DNA from: Flavobacterium daejeonense DSM 17708 | Lineage (GTDB): Bacteria; Bacteroidota; Bacteroidia; Flavobacteriales; Flavobacteriaceae | Assembly (NCBI RefSeq): GCF_000425425.1 | Contig: NZ_AUDK01000005.1 | Span: 155,007-219,006 of the forward strand | Length of the DNA: 64,000 nt | Direction: 5' to 3' | Shown here: positions 1 through 9,902 of the stretch, piece by piece | Position numbering within the stretch: position 1 is the stretch's first letter | Layout: the number at the start of each line of letters is the position of its first letter | Position numbers and translations under genes: made by a program | Notes under the pieces: model-generated | The model's input: only the letters and a program-made list of their open reading frames with translations | The model's database searches: none | What the model was told of the DNA's origin: nothing

Positions 1-1105
1 TTAAAAGGGAAATATTTAATTGCCCTTGTTTGAAAATTGAAGTGAAGATTGACTTTCGATTTTGAAGATTAAATTTTGAAACATTTCTATAATTGATTTG
101 ATTAACAAAAAATGGTGATATAATGTTATCGTGCTTAAAAATCCACTTACTATTTAATTTATTTGTAAAATCTACATCATTAATACGAGTAATATTATGC
201 TCTTTCAAATATTTGCATAATCTATCAGGAAGAGCACCTTCTTTAGAAAGTTCTAGAATATAACTACGTTGCCTAAAACCGTGAAAAGTTGGAAAAATTT
301 TTATTTCAGTTCCGTTTTTTGTAATACTAATTTCGTGATCGAAATATTCGTATGACGAAATATTATTTTTAATTCTACGTTTTACAATTCGAATTGACGA
401 CATAATTACCTCTTGCACATATCTTTGTTTAAAATTATCATTATCAATTATTTGTGCTATTTCATCTGAAACGTTATTGTCAATATATAAATAAACTGTG
501 TTAATAAGCTCTTTACCATATTCAATGGCATCTTTATAATTGTTTTTAAAAAATAATATTTCTAAATCTGATAGCATATTATATTCTTCATACGTTATAT
601 AAAATACTTCTTTTGAAATTACCGACAGAATATTTAAATATTTTTCCACAAATATTTTTCTATCAATCGCAGTTAAATTAAATAATCCAGATTCGCGAAA
701 TAAAACAACATTTATTAGGAAATAAAAATACATATCTGTGTGGCAACATAAAACACATTCACTAATAGAATTTATAAGTTTTCCTTCATCAAGATTTTCC
801 TTTTTCCTTAGTCTATCAATTTCTTCTAACAAATCATTATGAAAATATCCAAACTTTTGGTCAATTTCATCAAACCTGATTTCTTTCAAACCATAATCAT
901 TTAAATTGATTTCTATATTATTTAAAGGGTTGTTTTGAATTTTTTTACTTGTTGTAGAATTTATTCCAAATACAAATACATATTCATTTGAATCTGGATT
1001 AATCAGTGAATCTGGCACTGTGTCAATTATCTTACAGATTATTATTAATACATTTTGCTCTCTAATATTATTTTCTGCAACTTCTAAAATTTTGAGTTGT
1101 ATCAT
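1..1105 (-). CDS. Unrecognised protein, 3' end cut by window edge
   Basis: An uninterrupted reading frame begins at an ATG (complement of 1103-1105) and runs 368 codons off the left edge without a stop. The protein starts MIQLKILEVAENN and is rich in Ile, Asn, Lys and Glu. I see no signal peptide, no clear membrane segment and no familiar motif. The middle looks helical, and a CVLCCH cluster lies near residue 118. It is the second gene of an apparent two-gene unit: the nuclease-like gene upstream on the same strand ends 60 bases before this start. The low GC and lack of recognisable domains suggest accessory DNA. Function is unknown; a partner subunit of a nuclease-based defence pair is one inference. 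Confidence 0.75.
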   Translation of the reverse strand, partial: MIQLKILEVAENNIREQNVLIIICKIIDTVPDSLINPDSNEYVFVFGINSTTSKKIQNNPLNNIEINLNDYGLKEIRFDEIDQKFGYFHNDLLEEIDRLRKKENLDEGKLINSISECVLCCHTDMYFYFLINVVLFRESGLFNLTAIDRKIFVEKYLNILSVISKEVFYITYEEYNMLSDLEILFFKNNYKDAIEYGKELINTVYLYIDNNVSDEIAQIIDNDNFKQRYVQEVIMSSIRIVKRRIKNNISSYEYFDHEISITKNGTEIKIFPTFHGFRQRSYILELSKEGALPDRLCKYLKEHNITRINDVDFTNKLNSKWIFKHDNIISPFFVNQINYRNVSKFNLQNRKSIFTSIFKQGQLNISLL

Positions 1106-1165
1106 ATTTTTTTGAGTTTTTGACTTAATTTGCTATGAATGAACTATATAAAATTTATTGATTAA

Positions 1166-1873
1166 TTATGTTAAATCATTATATATTTCATTCAAATTAG
1201 GAATTCCAATTCCCTTTTTATGCCTGTCCTTTAAATATTCTACAATATCTGAAAATTCATTTCCCCATAATGTAAATGGATATTGTGTAGAACAATAATC
1301 TCTTCTAATATCTGGACAGAAACATTGCCACATAAATAATAATATTTCTTCTCCGTTTACCCATTTTTTAGTACTTGTTTCTGTTTTCTTCGTCTCAAAG
1401 GAAAATAAAATTGGTCTAATAGTTATTTTCCCATATTTATTTTCGTGTGTGTATTGTGAAAAGGTACAATCTTCGATTTGCCCGTTTTTATTAGCAATAT
1501 CAATCATAATCGGTATTAATAATTTAACTTCATCTTTTTCAAACAATCCAATCCAATTTAGAATCTGTTTCCAATTTTCGGCAGCTCGTTTTTCAACTTT
1601 TGTAATTGGATCATTGAATTGCAACGAATTATTTTTTACCTCTGCTATGATAATATCAATTGAATTTTTAGGTATATCTAAATTTTTAAAATTCTTAATT
1701 TCTCTCTCGTCTTGTGAATGATGTGGAAACCTTATGCCAATTCTATCTATATCTGTGCCTGAATTTCCCCATTCATTTGAATGAGGTATATACCCAGTCT
1801 GCAAATATCCATTTAATCTTAAAAACAAACAGACCAATCTTTCTTGAAATTGACTTCTAACTTTTATATCCAT
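1166..1873 (-). CDS. PD-(D/E)xK nuclease-like protein
   Basis: This 235-residue soluble protein shows a plausible PD-(D/E)xK active site. It has Glu11 in an N-terminal helix, then GTDIDRIGIRFP (Asp41 and Asp43), then a hydrophobic strand ending AEVKNN (Glu78, Lys80). That order, E...GTDxD...ExK, is typical of restriction-like and DNA-repair nucleases of this fold. The C-terminal half, which holds a Trp/Cys-containing stretch near residues 180-195, matches nothing I recognise. Together with the downstream gene at 1-1105 it forms a probable two-gene operon, because the spacing is only 60 bases. Substrate is unknown. A restriction or anti-phage role is inferred from the fold and the accessory-looking context, not shown. 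Confidence 0.6.
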   Translation of the reverse strand: MDIKVRSQFQERLVCLFLRLNGYLQTGYIPHSNEWGNSGTDIDRIGIRFPHHSQDEREIKNFKNLDIPKNSIDIIIAEVKNNSLQFNDPITKVEKRAAENWKQILNWIGLFEKDEVKLLIPIMIDIANKNGQIEDCTFSQYTHENKYGKITIRPILFSFETKKTETSTKKWVNGEEILLFMWQCFCPDIRRDYCSTQYPFTLWGNEFSDIVEYLKDRHKKGIGIPNLNEIYNDLT

Positions 1874-2327
1874 TAGGATTTAATTTAAAACTTTTATCTT
1901 TCTAAAATTTTCAACAAAACATATTATATTTAATTCTTAAAATTGTTTTTTCAAAGATAACCTAAAAGTAGTAGGTATTAATCCAAAAATAAAATTTTCA
2001 AAAAAAACAGCTACAAAGCCAGATGTTCTAGATATGTAATAAATGTACTTAGTTGGATAGCGCAAAATTGCATTCTGAGCCCACAAAGATGAGCAGGCAA
2101 AACAAGTCAAAAAGTTACATTCTATAAAAGGTGTAGCTTTTTTGTTTAAAAAATAAATTGTTTTGTTAAATTTGGTTGAGTTGTCAATAGTAATGAGCAC
2201 AGAATGCAATTCTGTGATAGCATCTGCACATTGTATATAGTCGATTGAGCATAAAAAGCTGTTCTCATAAATGTATAAATGGAATATTGTTTACAGAATG
2301 ATTAGAAAATTTTAAAATACAAATAAT
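1874..2327. other. Intergenic stretch, no convincing gene
   Basis: About 450 AT-rich bases lie between the divergent nuclease-like and zinc-ribbon genes. A 90-codon frame on the minus strand (1937-2209) has no plausible protein features and I do not call it. A perfect 8-bp stem with a 3-base loop (CACAGAAT GCA ATTCTGTG) lies at 2198-2216, and a related word, TTGCATTCTGAG, sits near 2069. The stretch may hold the promoters of both flanking genes or decayed mobile DNA. Confidence 0.4.
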
Positions 2328-2714
2328 ATGGGGTTTACAATAATACCAAAGTGTAACAATTGTGGATATAAGACAGATTCAATTGCTGTTGGAGGAGGAA
2401 GATTTAGTTATCTTACTCACTGTGGTGCGCCAGCCTTAAATATTGAATCTAATGAGATTGAAGAGATAAATCTTTATGATTACACAAAAACAGAAATTGT
2501 TAAAAAAAGATTTCTCTACTTTTTTTATAAAAGCGTTACAATCGTAACAAAGAATGAAAAATATATTCCGTATTATAAATCAAGTATGTTCAAAAATGAT
2601 GTAGGAATTGGAAGTTATAATTGGGGTAGTGACTATTATAAAAAAAGTAAAAATTTCTGTCCTAAATGCAAAACCTTTGATTTAGACTTTTTAATGGGTG
2701 TTTTGTTTGATTAA
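2328..2714 (+). CDS. Small zinc-ribbon-like protein
   Basis: This 128-residue protein has CNNC near residues 9-12 (PKCNNCGYKTDS) and a second CPKC pair near residues 112-115, the two knuckles expected of a zinc ribbon. The intervening segment is rich in Tyr and Lys (IPYYKSSMFKNDVGIGSYNWG). The knuckles are about 100 residues apart, far wider than in a minimal ribbon, so a folded insert probably separates them. No enzyme signature is visible. It stands alone, divergent from the nuclease-like gene and convergent with the RNA methyltransferase gene. Function unknown. Confidence 0.65.
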   Translation: MGFTIIPKCNNCGYKTDSIAVGGGRFSYLTHCGAPALNIESNEIEEINLYDYTKTEIVKKRFLYFFYKSVTIVTKNEKYIPYYKSSMFKNDVGIGSYNWGSDYYKKSKNFCPKCKTFDLDFLMGVLFD

Positions 2715-2820
2715 AACAATTAATTACAAACGGTTTAACGAGTGAAAACACTGCCAGATGCTTTTTGGTCTTTATAATGGTTAATTTGAAATTGGTTTTG
2801 TGCCTGAAAATTAATAGTAA

Positions 2821-3279
2821 TCACGACCTCGGTTTGTTGCGACTTCTGTCGTAAAGAACAATGCTTCCTGCAACTGATACGTTCAGGCTTTTTTCAGATT
2901 TGAATTTTACTAGATAATGGCATTTTTCAATCGCTTTTTTCGAAAGACCGTTATCTTCAGCGCCTAATAAATAAACACAGCGTCTTGGGTGTTCGAAAGT
3001 TTCCAAATCTTCTGCTCTGTCATCTAATTCAACGCCAACTAAGCGTGCGCCTTTAGGTAAGTTTTTGAAAAAATCTTCAAAAGTCTCGTAATGGAAATAA
3101 GGCATCGATTTTACGGCATTGTGAGTGTCGCAGGCTTGTTTGGCGTATCGGTTTCCGATAGTAAAAATAAAGCTGGCACCCAGATTTTGCGCAGACCGCC
3201 ATAAAACGCCGAGGTTTTCAGGGGTTTTACCGTTTTGGATTCCTATACCAAAGAATTCAGTTATAAAATTATCATTCAT
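2821..3279 (-). CDS. SpoU/TrmH-family RNA 2'-O-methyltransferase
   Basis: This 152-residue protein shows the three SPOUT signature blocks: NLGVLWRSAQNLGA near residue 20, GAEDNGLS near residue 108 and SLNVSVAGSIVLYD near residue 132. These bind S-adenosylmethionine in the trefoil knot and carry the catalytic Arg and Asn of 2'-O-methylating enzymes. Its length matches the minimal TrmL/TrmH-like form without an N-terminal RNA-binding extension. I start at ATG 3279 (MNDNFITEFFGIG). An in-frame codon 12 positions upstream would add MSLLLTVCTFAF, which looks like translated intergenic DNA. The target is probably tRNA ribose, but family membership alone cannot fix the position. Confidence 0.87.
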   Translation of the reverse strand: MNDNFITEFFGIGIQNGKTPENLGVLWRSAQNLGASFIFTIGNRYAKQACDTHNAVKSMPYFHYETFEDFFKNLPKGARLVGVELDDRAEDLETFEHPRRCVYLLGAEDNGLSKKAIEKCHYLVKFKSEKSLNVSVAGSIVLYDRSRNKPRS

Positions 3280-3513
3280 AAAGGCAAAAGTACAAACAGT
3301 TAGCAGTAATGACAAATATTAATTTGTTTGAAGTATTCAGCTGAATGTCGATTTTAAATTTTCAAAATTTGTTTTGTAGTTCTTGAAATTGTTATTGATA
3401 TTGAATTTTGCTATTGTGATTGAAGTTGAATTTTGTTCTTGAAATTGACATTTTTTGTTGATAACTTAAGGTGTTAAAAGCTTATTTTATACAGTATATA
3501 ATTGGCGTTTTTA

Positions 3514-3521
3514 TATATTTG
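3514..3521 (+). promoter_or_regulatory. Probable -7 box of gyrB
   Basis: TATATTTG matches the Bacteroidota TAnnTTTG -7 element and ends 36 bases before the gyrB ATG. No good TTTG -33 box is seen at the usual distance, so the assignment rests on the -7 element and position only. Confidence 0.4.
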
Positions 3522-3551
3522 CGTGTTAGACAAAAAATATATTTAGAATAA

Positions 3552-5498
<1,947 letters not shown>

Positions 5499-5587
5499 AA
5501 AGTAACTTTTTGGTGGTTATTTTGGTTAATAAATTGTAGATTAGCGTTAATCAATCATTTTTTATTTAACCGAATAAACATTAAAAT

Positions 5588-6523
5588 ATGAAAGTTACTA
5601 TTGTAGGAGCAGGGAATGTAGGAGCCACCTGTGCAGACGTTATTTCTTATAGAGGAATTGCCAGCGAAGTAGTTTTGTTAGATATCAAAGAAGGTTTCGC
5701 CGAAGGGAAAGCTTTGGATATTATGCAATGTGCTACCGATACCGGTTTTAATACCCGCGTAATAGGAGTTACCAATGATTATTCAAAAACGGCCAATAGT
5801 GATGTGGTGGTGGTAACTTCCGGAATTCCCAGAAAACCGGGAATGACTCGTGAGGAATTGATAGGGATTAATGCCGGAATAGTTAAATCAGTAGTTGAAA
5901 ATATTTTAAAATATTCTCCAAATACGATTATCGTGATGGTTTCAAATCCAATGGATACAATGACGTATCTGGCTTTGAAATCCACAGGGTTGCCAAAAAA
6001 CAGAATTATAGGAATGGGTGGTATTTTAGATAGTTCCCGTTTTAGAACCTATTTGTCACTGGCTTTGGATAAACCGGCTAATGATGTTTCGGGGATGGTT
6101 GTTGGAGGTCATGGTGATACTACGATGATTCCTTTAACACGTTTGGCTTCTTACAACGGAATTCCGGTTTCGCAGTTTCTTTCAGAAGAAGTTTTGCAAA
6201 AAGTTGCTGCCGATACGATGGTGGGAGGCGCAACACTTACAGGGCTTTTGGGTACATCAGCCTGGTATGCGCCGGGAGCTTCAGTTGCTTTTTTAGTTGA
6301 CAGTATTTTAAATGATCAAAAAAGAATGATAGCCTGTTCGGTATATGTCGAAGGTGAATATGGTCAGAACGATATTTGTATAGGTGTTCCTTGTATCATT
6401 GGAAAAAATGGAGTTGAAGAAATTTTGGATATTAAGTTAGATGATAAAGAAAAAGCCTTGTTTGCTAAAAGCGCCGATGCGGTTAGAGCCATGAATGAGG
6501 CTTTGAAAAGTATTTTAGCTTAA
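5588..6523 (+). CDS. mdh: Malate dehydrogenase
   Basis: NAD-dependent oxidation of malate to oxaloacetate in the TCA cycle. The 311-residue protein is of the LDH-like MDH type. It has the Rossmann loop GAGNVGATCA (7-16), Asp32 ending the second strand (NAD preference), the substrate loop IPRKPGMTREEL with Arg82 and Arg88, then Arg151 (SSRFRTYL) and catalytic His175 in VVGGHGDTTMIP. Arg82 at the 102-equivalent position favours malate over lactate. The gene lies between gyrB and secDF and is closed by a strong terminator at 6545-6572. Confidence 0.96.
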   Translation: MKVTIVGAGNVGATCADVISYRGIASEVVLLDIKEGFAEGKALDIMQCATDTGFNTRVIGVTNDYSKTANSDVVVVTSGIPRKPGMTREELIGINAGIVKSVVENILKYSPNTIIVMVSNPMDTMTYLALKSTGLPKNRIIGMGGILDSSRFRTYLSLALDKPANDVSGMVVGGHGDTTMIPLTRLASYNGIPVSQFLSEEVLQKVAADTMVGGATLTGLLGTSAWYAPGASVAFLVDSILNDQKRMIACSVYVEGEYGQNDICIGVPCIIGKNGVEEILDIKLDDKEKALFAKSADAVRAMNEALKSILA

Positions 6524-6544
6524 CTTTTTTCACATATAAAAGTG

Positions 6545-6572
6545 AAGACTGCAATTTTGCAGTCTTTTTTTT
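6545..6572 (+). terminator. Intrinsic terminator after mdh
   Basis: AAGACTGCAA and TTGCAGTCTT form a near-continuous hairpin directly followed by a run of T. It lies 22 bases after the mdh stop. Confidence 0.85.
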
Positions 6573-6592
6573 GAGATTAATTAATAAATAAA

Positions 6593-6623
6593 TTGGTTAA
6601 TCTTAGCCAGAATTATATATTTG
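6593..6623 (+). promoter_or_regulatory. Predicted secDF promoter
   Basis: TTGG at 6593-6596, a 19-base spacer and TATATTTG at 6616-6623 match the Bacteroidota sigma-A promoter. It lies between the mdh terminator and secDF, leaving a leader of about 115 bases. Confidence 0.6.
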
Positions 6624-6745
6624 CTCGGTTTAAAAAAAGATTTGCCATTATTTGCTTTTTTGTTTGAAAAACGAAGAAGGTTAAAGTGTTGGTAATTAAG
6701 GTTTAATAAAAAAAATAAATTTAAAATAATTAATTTTTAGTAATA

Positions 6746-9724
6746 ATGCAGAATAAAGGACTTATTAAATTTTTTGCAATTCTATTTGCATTGGTAAGTA
6801 TATACCAACTTTCATTCACTTTTGTCGCAAATAATGTAAAAAATGATGCGAAAATTTTTGCCAATGGTGATTCTAAAAAAGAGCTAAAATATTTAGACTC
6901 TATTGGTAAAGAAAAAGTATTTAGTCTAGGCTTTACCGATTTTACTTTTAACGAAGTAAGTGACAAGCAAATTAATAAAGGACTTGACTTAGAAGGAGGA
7001 ATCAACGTGATTCTTCAAATTTCGGTTAAGGATATCCTGAAAGGTTTGGCTAATAATTCTAAAAATCCGGTTTTCAACAAATCGTTGGCTGATGCAACAG
7101 CAGATTTACAAGGAAACAAACCTTATTTAGAAAAGTTTTTTGATGCTTTTGAGGCTAATTCAAAAGGAACTGTAAAGTTAGCATCTCCTGAAATTTTTGC
7201 AAACAGAAATTTACAAGGTGAAGGTGGTGTTGATTTTCAAATGACAGATGATCAGGTTAAAAAAGTAATCAGAAAAAAAGTTGACGAGTCTGTAGAAAGT
7301 GCTTTTGGAGTACTTAGAAAACGTATTGATAAATTTGGTGTAACACAGCCAAATATCCAAAAATTAGGAGAATCAGGAAGAATCTTAGTTGAACTTCCGG
7401 GTGCTAAAGATGTGGATCGTATTAAAAAATTATTACAAAGTACAGCTCAGTTAGAGTTTTGGGAAACTTTTAAAATTGATGAAGTAGGTAACTTCTTAAT
7501 GGCTGCAAACGAAGCTTTGAAAAAAACAGAGGTTGCTAAAACTGAAGTAGCTAAACCGGTTGCTAAAGATTCATTAAGTGCTTTATTGACTGATACTACA
7601 AAAGATTCTGCTGCCACTAAAAAAGGAAACAATCCTTTATTAGATAAAATGGTAGGTCAGGGCGGAGGACCAGTTTTGGCTCTTTTTGCTCCAAAAGATA
7701 CTGCTGTTATCAACGGTTATTTTAAAAGAAATGAAATCAAAAGCTTATTACCGGCTGAGTTGCGTTATGCAAAATTTGTTTGGGGTGTAGTTGAGAAAAA
7801 TACGGATAACAAAGGAAAAGAAATTGAAACAGTTGCTTTGTATGCTTTAAAAGGAAACAGAGACAACATTGCTTCTATGAGCGGAAATGTGGTTACCGGA
7901 GCTAATGCAACTTTTGATCAGTTAGGAAAACCATCGGTTTCTATCGAAATGAACGGTCAGGGAGCTAAAACCTGGGAAGAATTAACAGGAAGAGCTTATA
8001 CTCAAAAATCAAATATTGCTATCGTTTTAGATAATGTGGTTTATTCGGCTCCTGGAGTTTCCAGCGGACCAATTGCCGGAGGAAGATCAGAGATTTCAGG
8101 TTCCTTTACTATTGACGAATCAACTGACTTAGCTAACGTTTTAAGAGCGGGTAAATTACCTGCAGCAGCTGATATTGTTCAGTCTGAAGTGGTAGGACCA
8201 TCTTTGGGACAGGAAGCTATCGATAACGGAACAACTTCTGCAATCGTAGGTTTGCTATTAGTGTCTTTATGGATGTTAGTATATTATGGAAAAGCAGGTT
8301 GGTATGCTAACCTTGCATTGGCAGTAAACTTATTATTCTTATTCGGAATTTTAGCAAGTTTAGGTGCTGTATTAACCTTGCCAGGTATTGCTGGTATCGT
8401 ATTAACAATGGGTACTGCGGTAGATGCGAATATTATTATTTATGAAAGAGCGAAAGAAGAATTGCGTGAAGGTAAATCATTGGATGAAGCAGTAAAAATT
8501 TCTTATAGCTGGACCGGAGCAATGCGTTCGATTGTGGATGCTAACGTAACGCACATTTTAATTGGAGCGGTATTGTTTATTTTTGGTTCAGGACCAATTA
8601 AAGGTTTCGCAACTACTTTATTAATTGGTATTGTAACCTCTTTGTTTACTTCAATCTTTATCGCCAGAATTTTTATCGATAAAAATATTGCTAAGAAAGC
8701 CGATTTATCGTTTGTAACTAATTTTTCTAAAAACTTCTTTACAAACTTCCATTTTGATTTCTTGAAAGTAAAGAAAATCACTTATATCTTCTCTACGGTT
8801 GTATTGATTGTTAGTATTTTTTCTCTTGCTACCAATGGTTTGGATCAGGGAGTTGATTTTGTGGGAGGTAGAACTTTCCAAATTCGTTTTGATAAAGCGG
8901 TTAGTACAGAAGAAGTAAAAACTGAATTAGCGAAAGTTTTAGACGGAAGTGCAGAGGTGAAAATCTTTGGTAGTGACAACCAGTTGAAAGTTACTACAAA
9001 ATATAAAGTAGAAGAACACGGAACAAAAGCGGATGAAGAAGTAAACAAAATCATGTTTGAAACTTTGAAGCATCACTATCCTTCGGATATGACGTATGAA
9101 AAGTTTGTAAACGCTTATGACGGTAAAAAATTAGGTATTGTTCAGGCTTCTAAAGTAGGGCCAACAGTCGCTGAGGATATTAAAGCCAATGCTTACTGGG
9201 CTGTATTAGGAGCAATGGCTATTGTATTCCTTTATTTAGTAATTAGTTTCAGAAAATGGCAATATGGTTTAGGAGCTATCGCAGCGGTAGCGCATGACGT
9301 TGTTTTCGTATTAGGAATTTATTCTTTGTGCTATAAATTCATGCCTTTCGGTATGGAAATTGACCAGCATTTTATCGCGGCAATCCTTACGGTTATTGGG
9401 TATTCTATGAATGATACGGTAATTGTATTCGACAGGGTTCGTGAATATTTAGATGGAAAAACGAAGGGGAATTTTGCTGAAATTGTAAACAAATCGATTA
9501 ACTCGACGATGTCAAGAACGATTAATACTTCTTTGACTATGATTTTAGTATTGTTAATCATGTTTGTTTTTGGAGGAGAATCTATCAGAGGATTTATCTT
9601 CGCCATGTTAGTAGGTATTGTAGTAGGAACTTATTCCTCGTTATTTGTGGCTACTCCGGTATTGGTAGATTGTATTTCAATGGATGAAAAGAAACAAATT
9701 GAAGAACAACATCAGGCAGCATAA
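6746..9724 (+). CDS. secDF: Fused protein translocase subunit SecDF
   Basis: Inner-membrane RND-type motor that uses proton flow to assist late steps of Sec protein export. At 992 residues it is the SecD-SecF fusion common in Bacteroidota. The SecD half begins with a membrane helix (residues 6-28), then the GLDLEGG motif (79-85), a large periplasmic region with an Ala/Lys/Thr-rich insert (about 253-295), and a six-helix block containing GTAVDANIIIYER. The SecF half starts near 650 with GVDFVGGRTFQIRF and a second block containing GYSMNDTVIVFDRVRE. Both Asp-containing helices for proton transfer are intact. It stands alone, with its own promoter and terminator. Confidence 0.97.
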   Translation: MQNKGLIKFFAILFALVSIYQLSFTFVANNVKNDAKIFANGDSKKELKYLDSIGKEKVFSLGFTDFTFNEVSDKQINKGLDLEGGINVILQISVKDILKGLANNSKNPVFNKSLADATADLQGNKPYLEKFFDAFEANSKGTVKLASPEIFANRNLQGEGGVDFQMTDDQVKKVIRKKVDESVESAFGVLRKRIDKFGVTQPNIQKLGESGRILVELPGAKDVDRIKKLLQSTAQLEFWETFKIDEVGNFLMAANEALKKTEVAKTEVAKPVAKDSLSALLTDTTKDSAATKKGNNPLLDKMVGQGGGPVLALFAPKDTAVINGYFKRNEIKSLLPAELRYAKFVWGVVEKNTDNKGKEIETVALYALKGNRDNIASMSGNVVTGANATFDQLGKPSVSIEMNGQGAKTWEELTGRAYTQKSNIAIVLDNVVYSAPGVSSGPIAGGRSEISGSFTIDESTDLANVLRAGKLPAAADIVQSEVVGPSLGQEAIDNGTTSAIVGLLLVSLWMLVYYGKAGWYANLALAVNLLFLFGILASLGAVLTLPGIAGIVLTMGTAVDANIIIYERAKEELREGKSLDEAVKISYSWTGAMRSIVDANVTHILIGAVLFIFGSGPIKGFATTLLIGIVTSLFTSIFIARIFIDKNIAKKADLSFVTNFSKNFFTNFHFDFLKVKKITYIFSTVVLIVSIFSLATNGLDQGVDFVGGRTFQIRFDKAVSTEEVKTELAKVLDGSAEVKIFGSDNQLKVTTKYKVEEHGTKADEEVNKIMFETLKHHYPSDMTYEKFVNAYDGKKLGIVQASKVGPTVAEDIKANAYWAVLGAMAIVFLYLVISFRKWQYGLGAIAAVAHDVVFVLGIYSLCYKFMPFGMEIDQHFIAAILTVIGYSMNDTVIVFDRVREYLDGKTKGNFAEIVNKSINSTMSRTINTSLTMILVLLIMFVFGGESIRGFIFAMLVGIVVGTYSSLFVATPVLVDCISMDEKKQIEEQHQAA

Positions 9725-9744
9725 TTTATTTTGTAAATAGTAAT

Positions 9745-9774
9745 AGACCCGGTTTTTTGCCGGGTCTTTTTTTT
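9745..9774 (+). terminator. Intrinsic terminator after secDF
   Basis: AGACCCGG (9745-9752) pairs with CCGGGTCT (9760-9767) across a T-rich loop and is followed by a T run, 20 bases after the stop. Confidence 0.88.
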
Positions 9775-9902
9775 GGTTCAAATTCAATGAATAAGTTTTT
9801 GGGGATTATATTTTTTTAAAATTTTATTAAAGCCTGCTTTTTTAATATATTTACCTGATAATAAGATTTCCCCAAATTGAATCTTTTCTTAAAATTGGAA
9901 CA

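Noticed and set aside
1937..2209. 90-codon minus-strand frame between the nuclease-like and zinc-ribbon genes
   Set aside because: Composition is Phe/Ile/Cys-rich without domain or signal features, and it spans hairpin-bearing intergenic DNA.
6746..9724. SecD-SecF gene fusion as a novelty
   Set aside because: The fused form is common in Bacteroidota.
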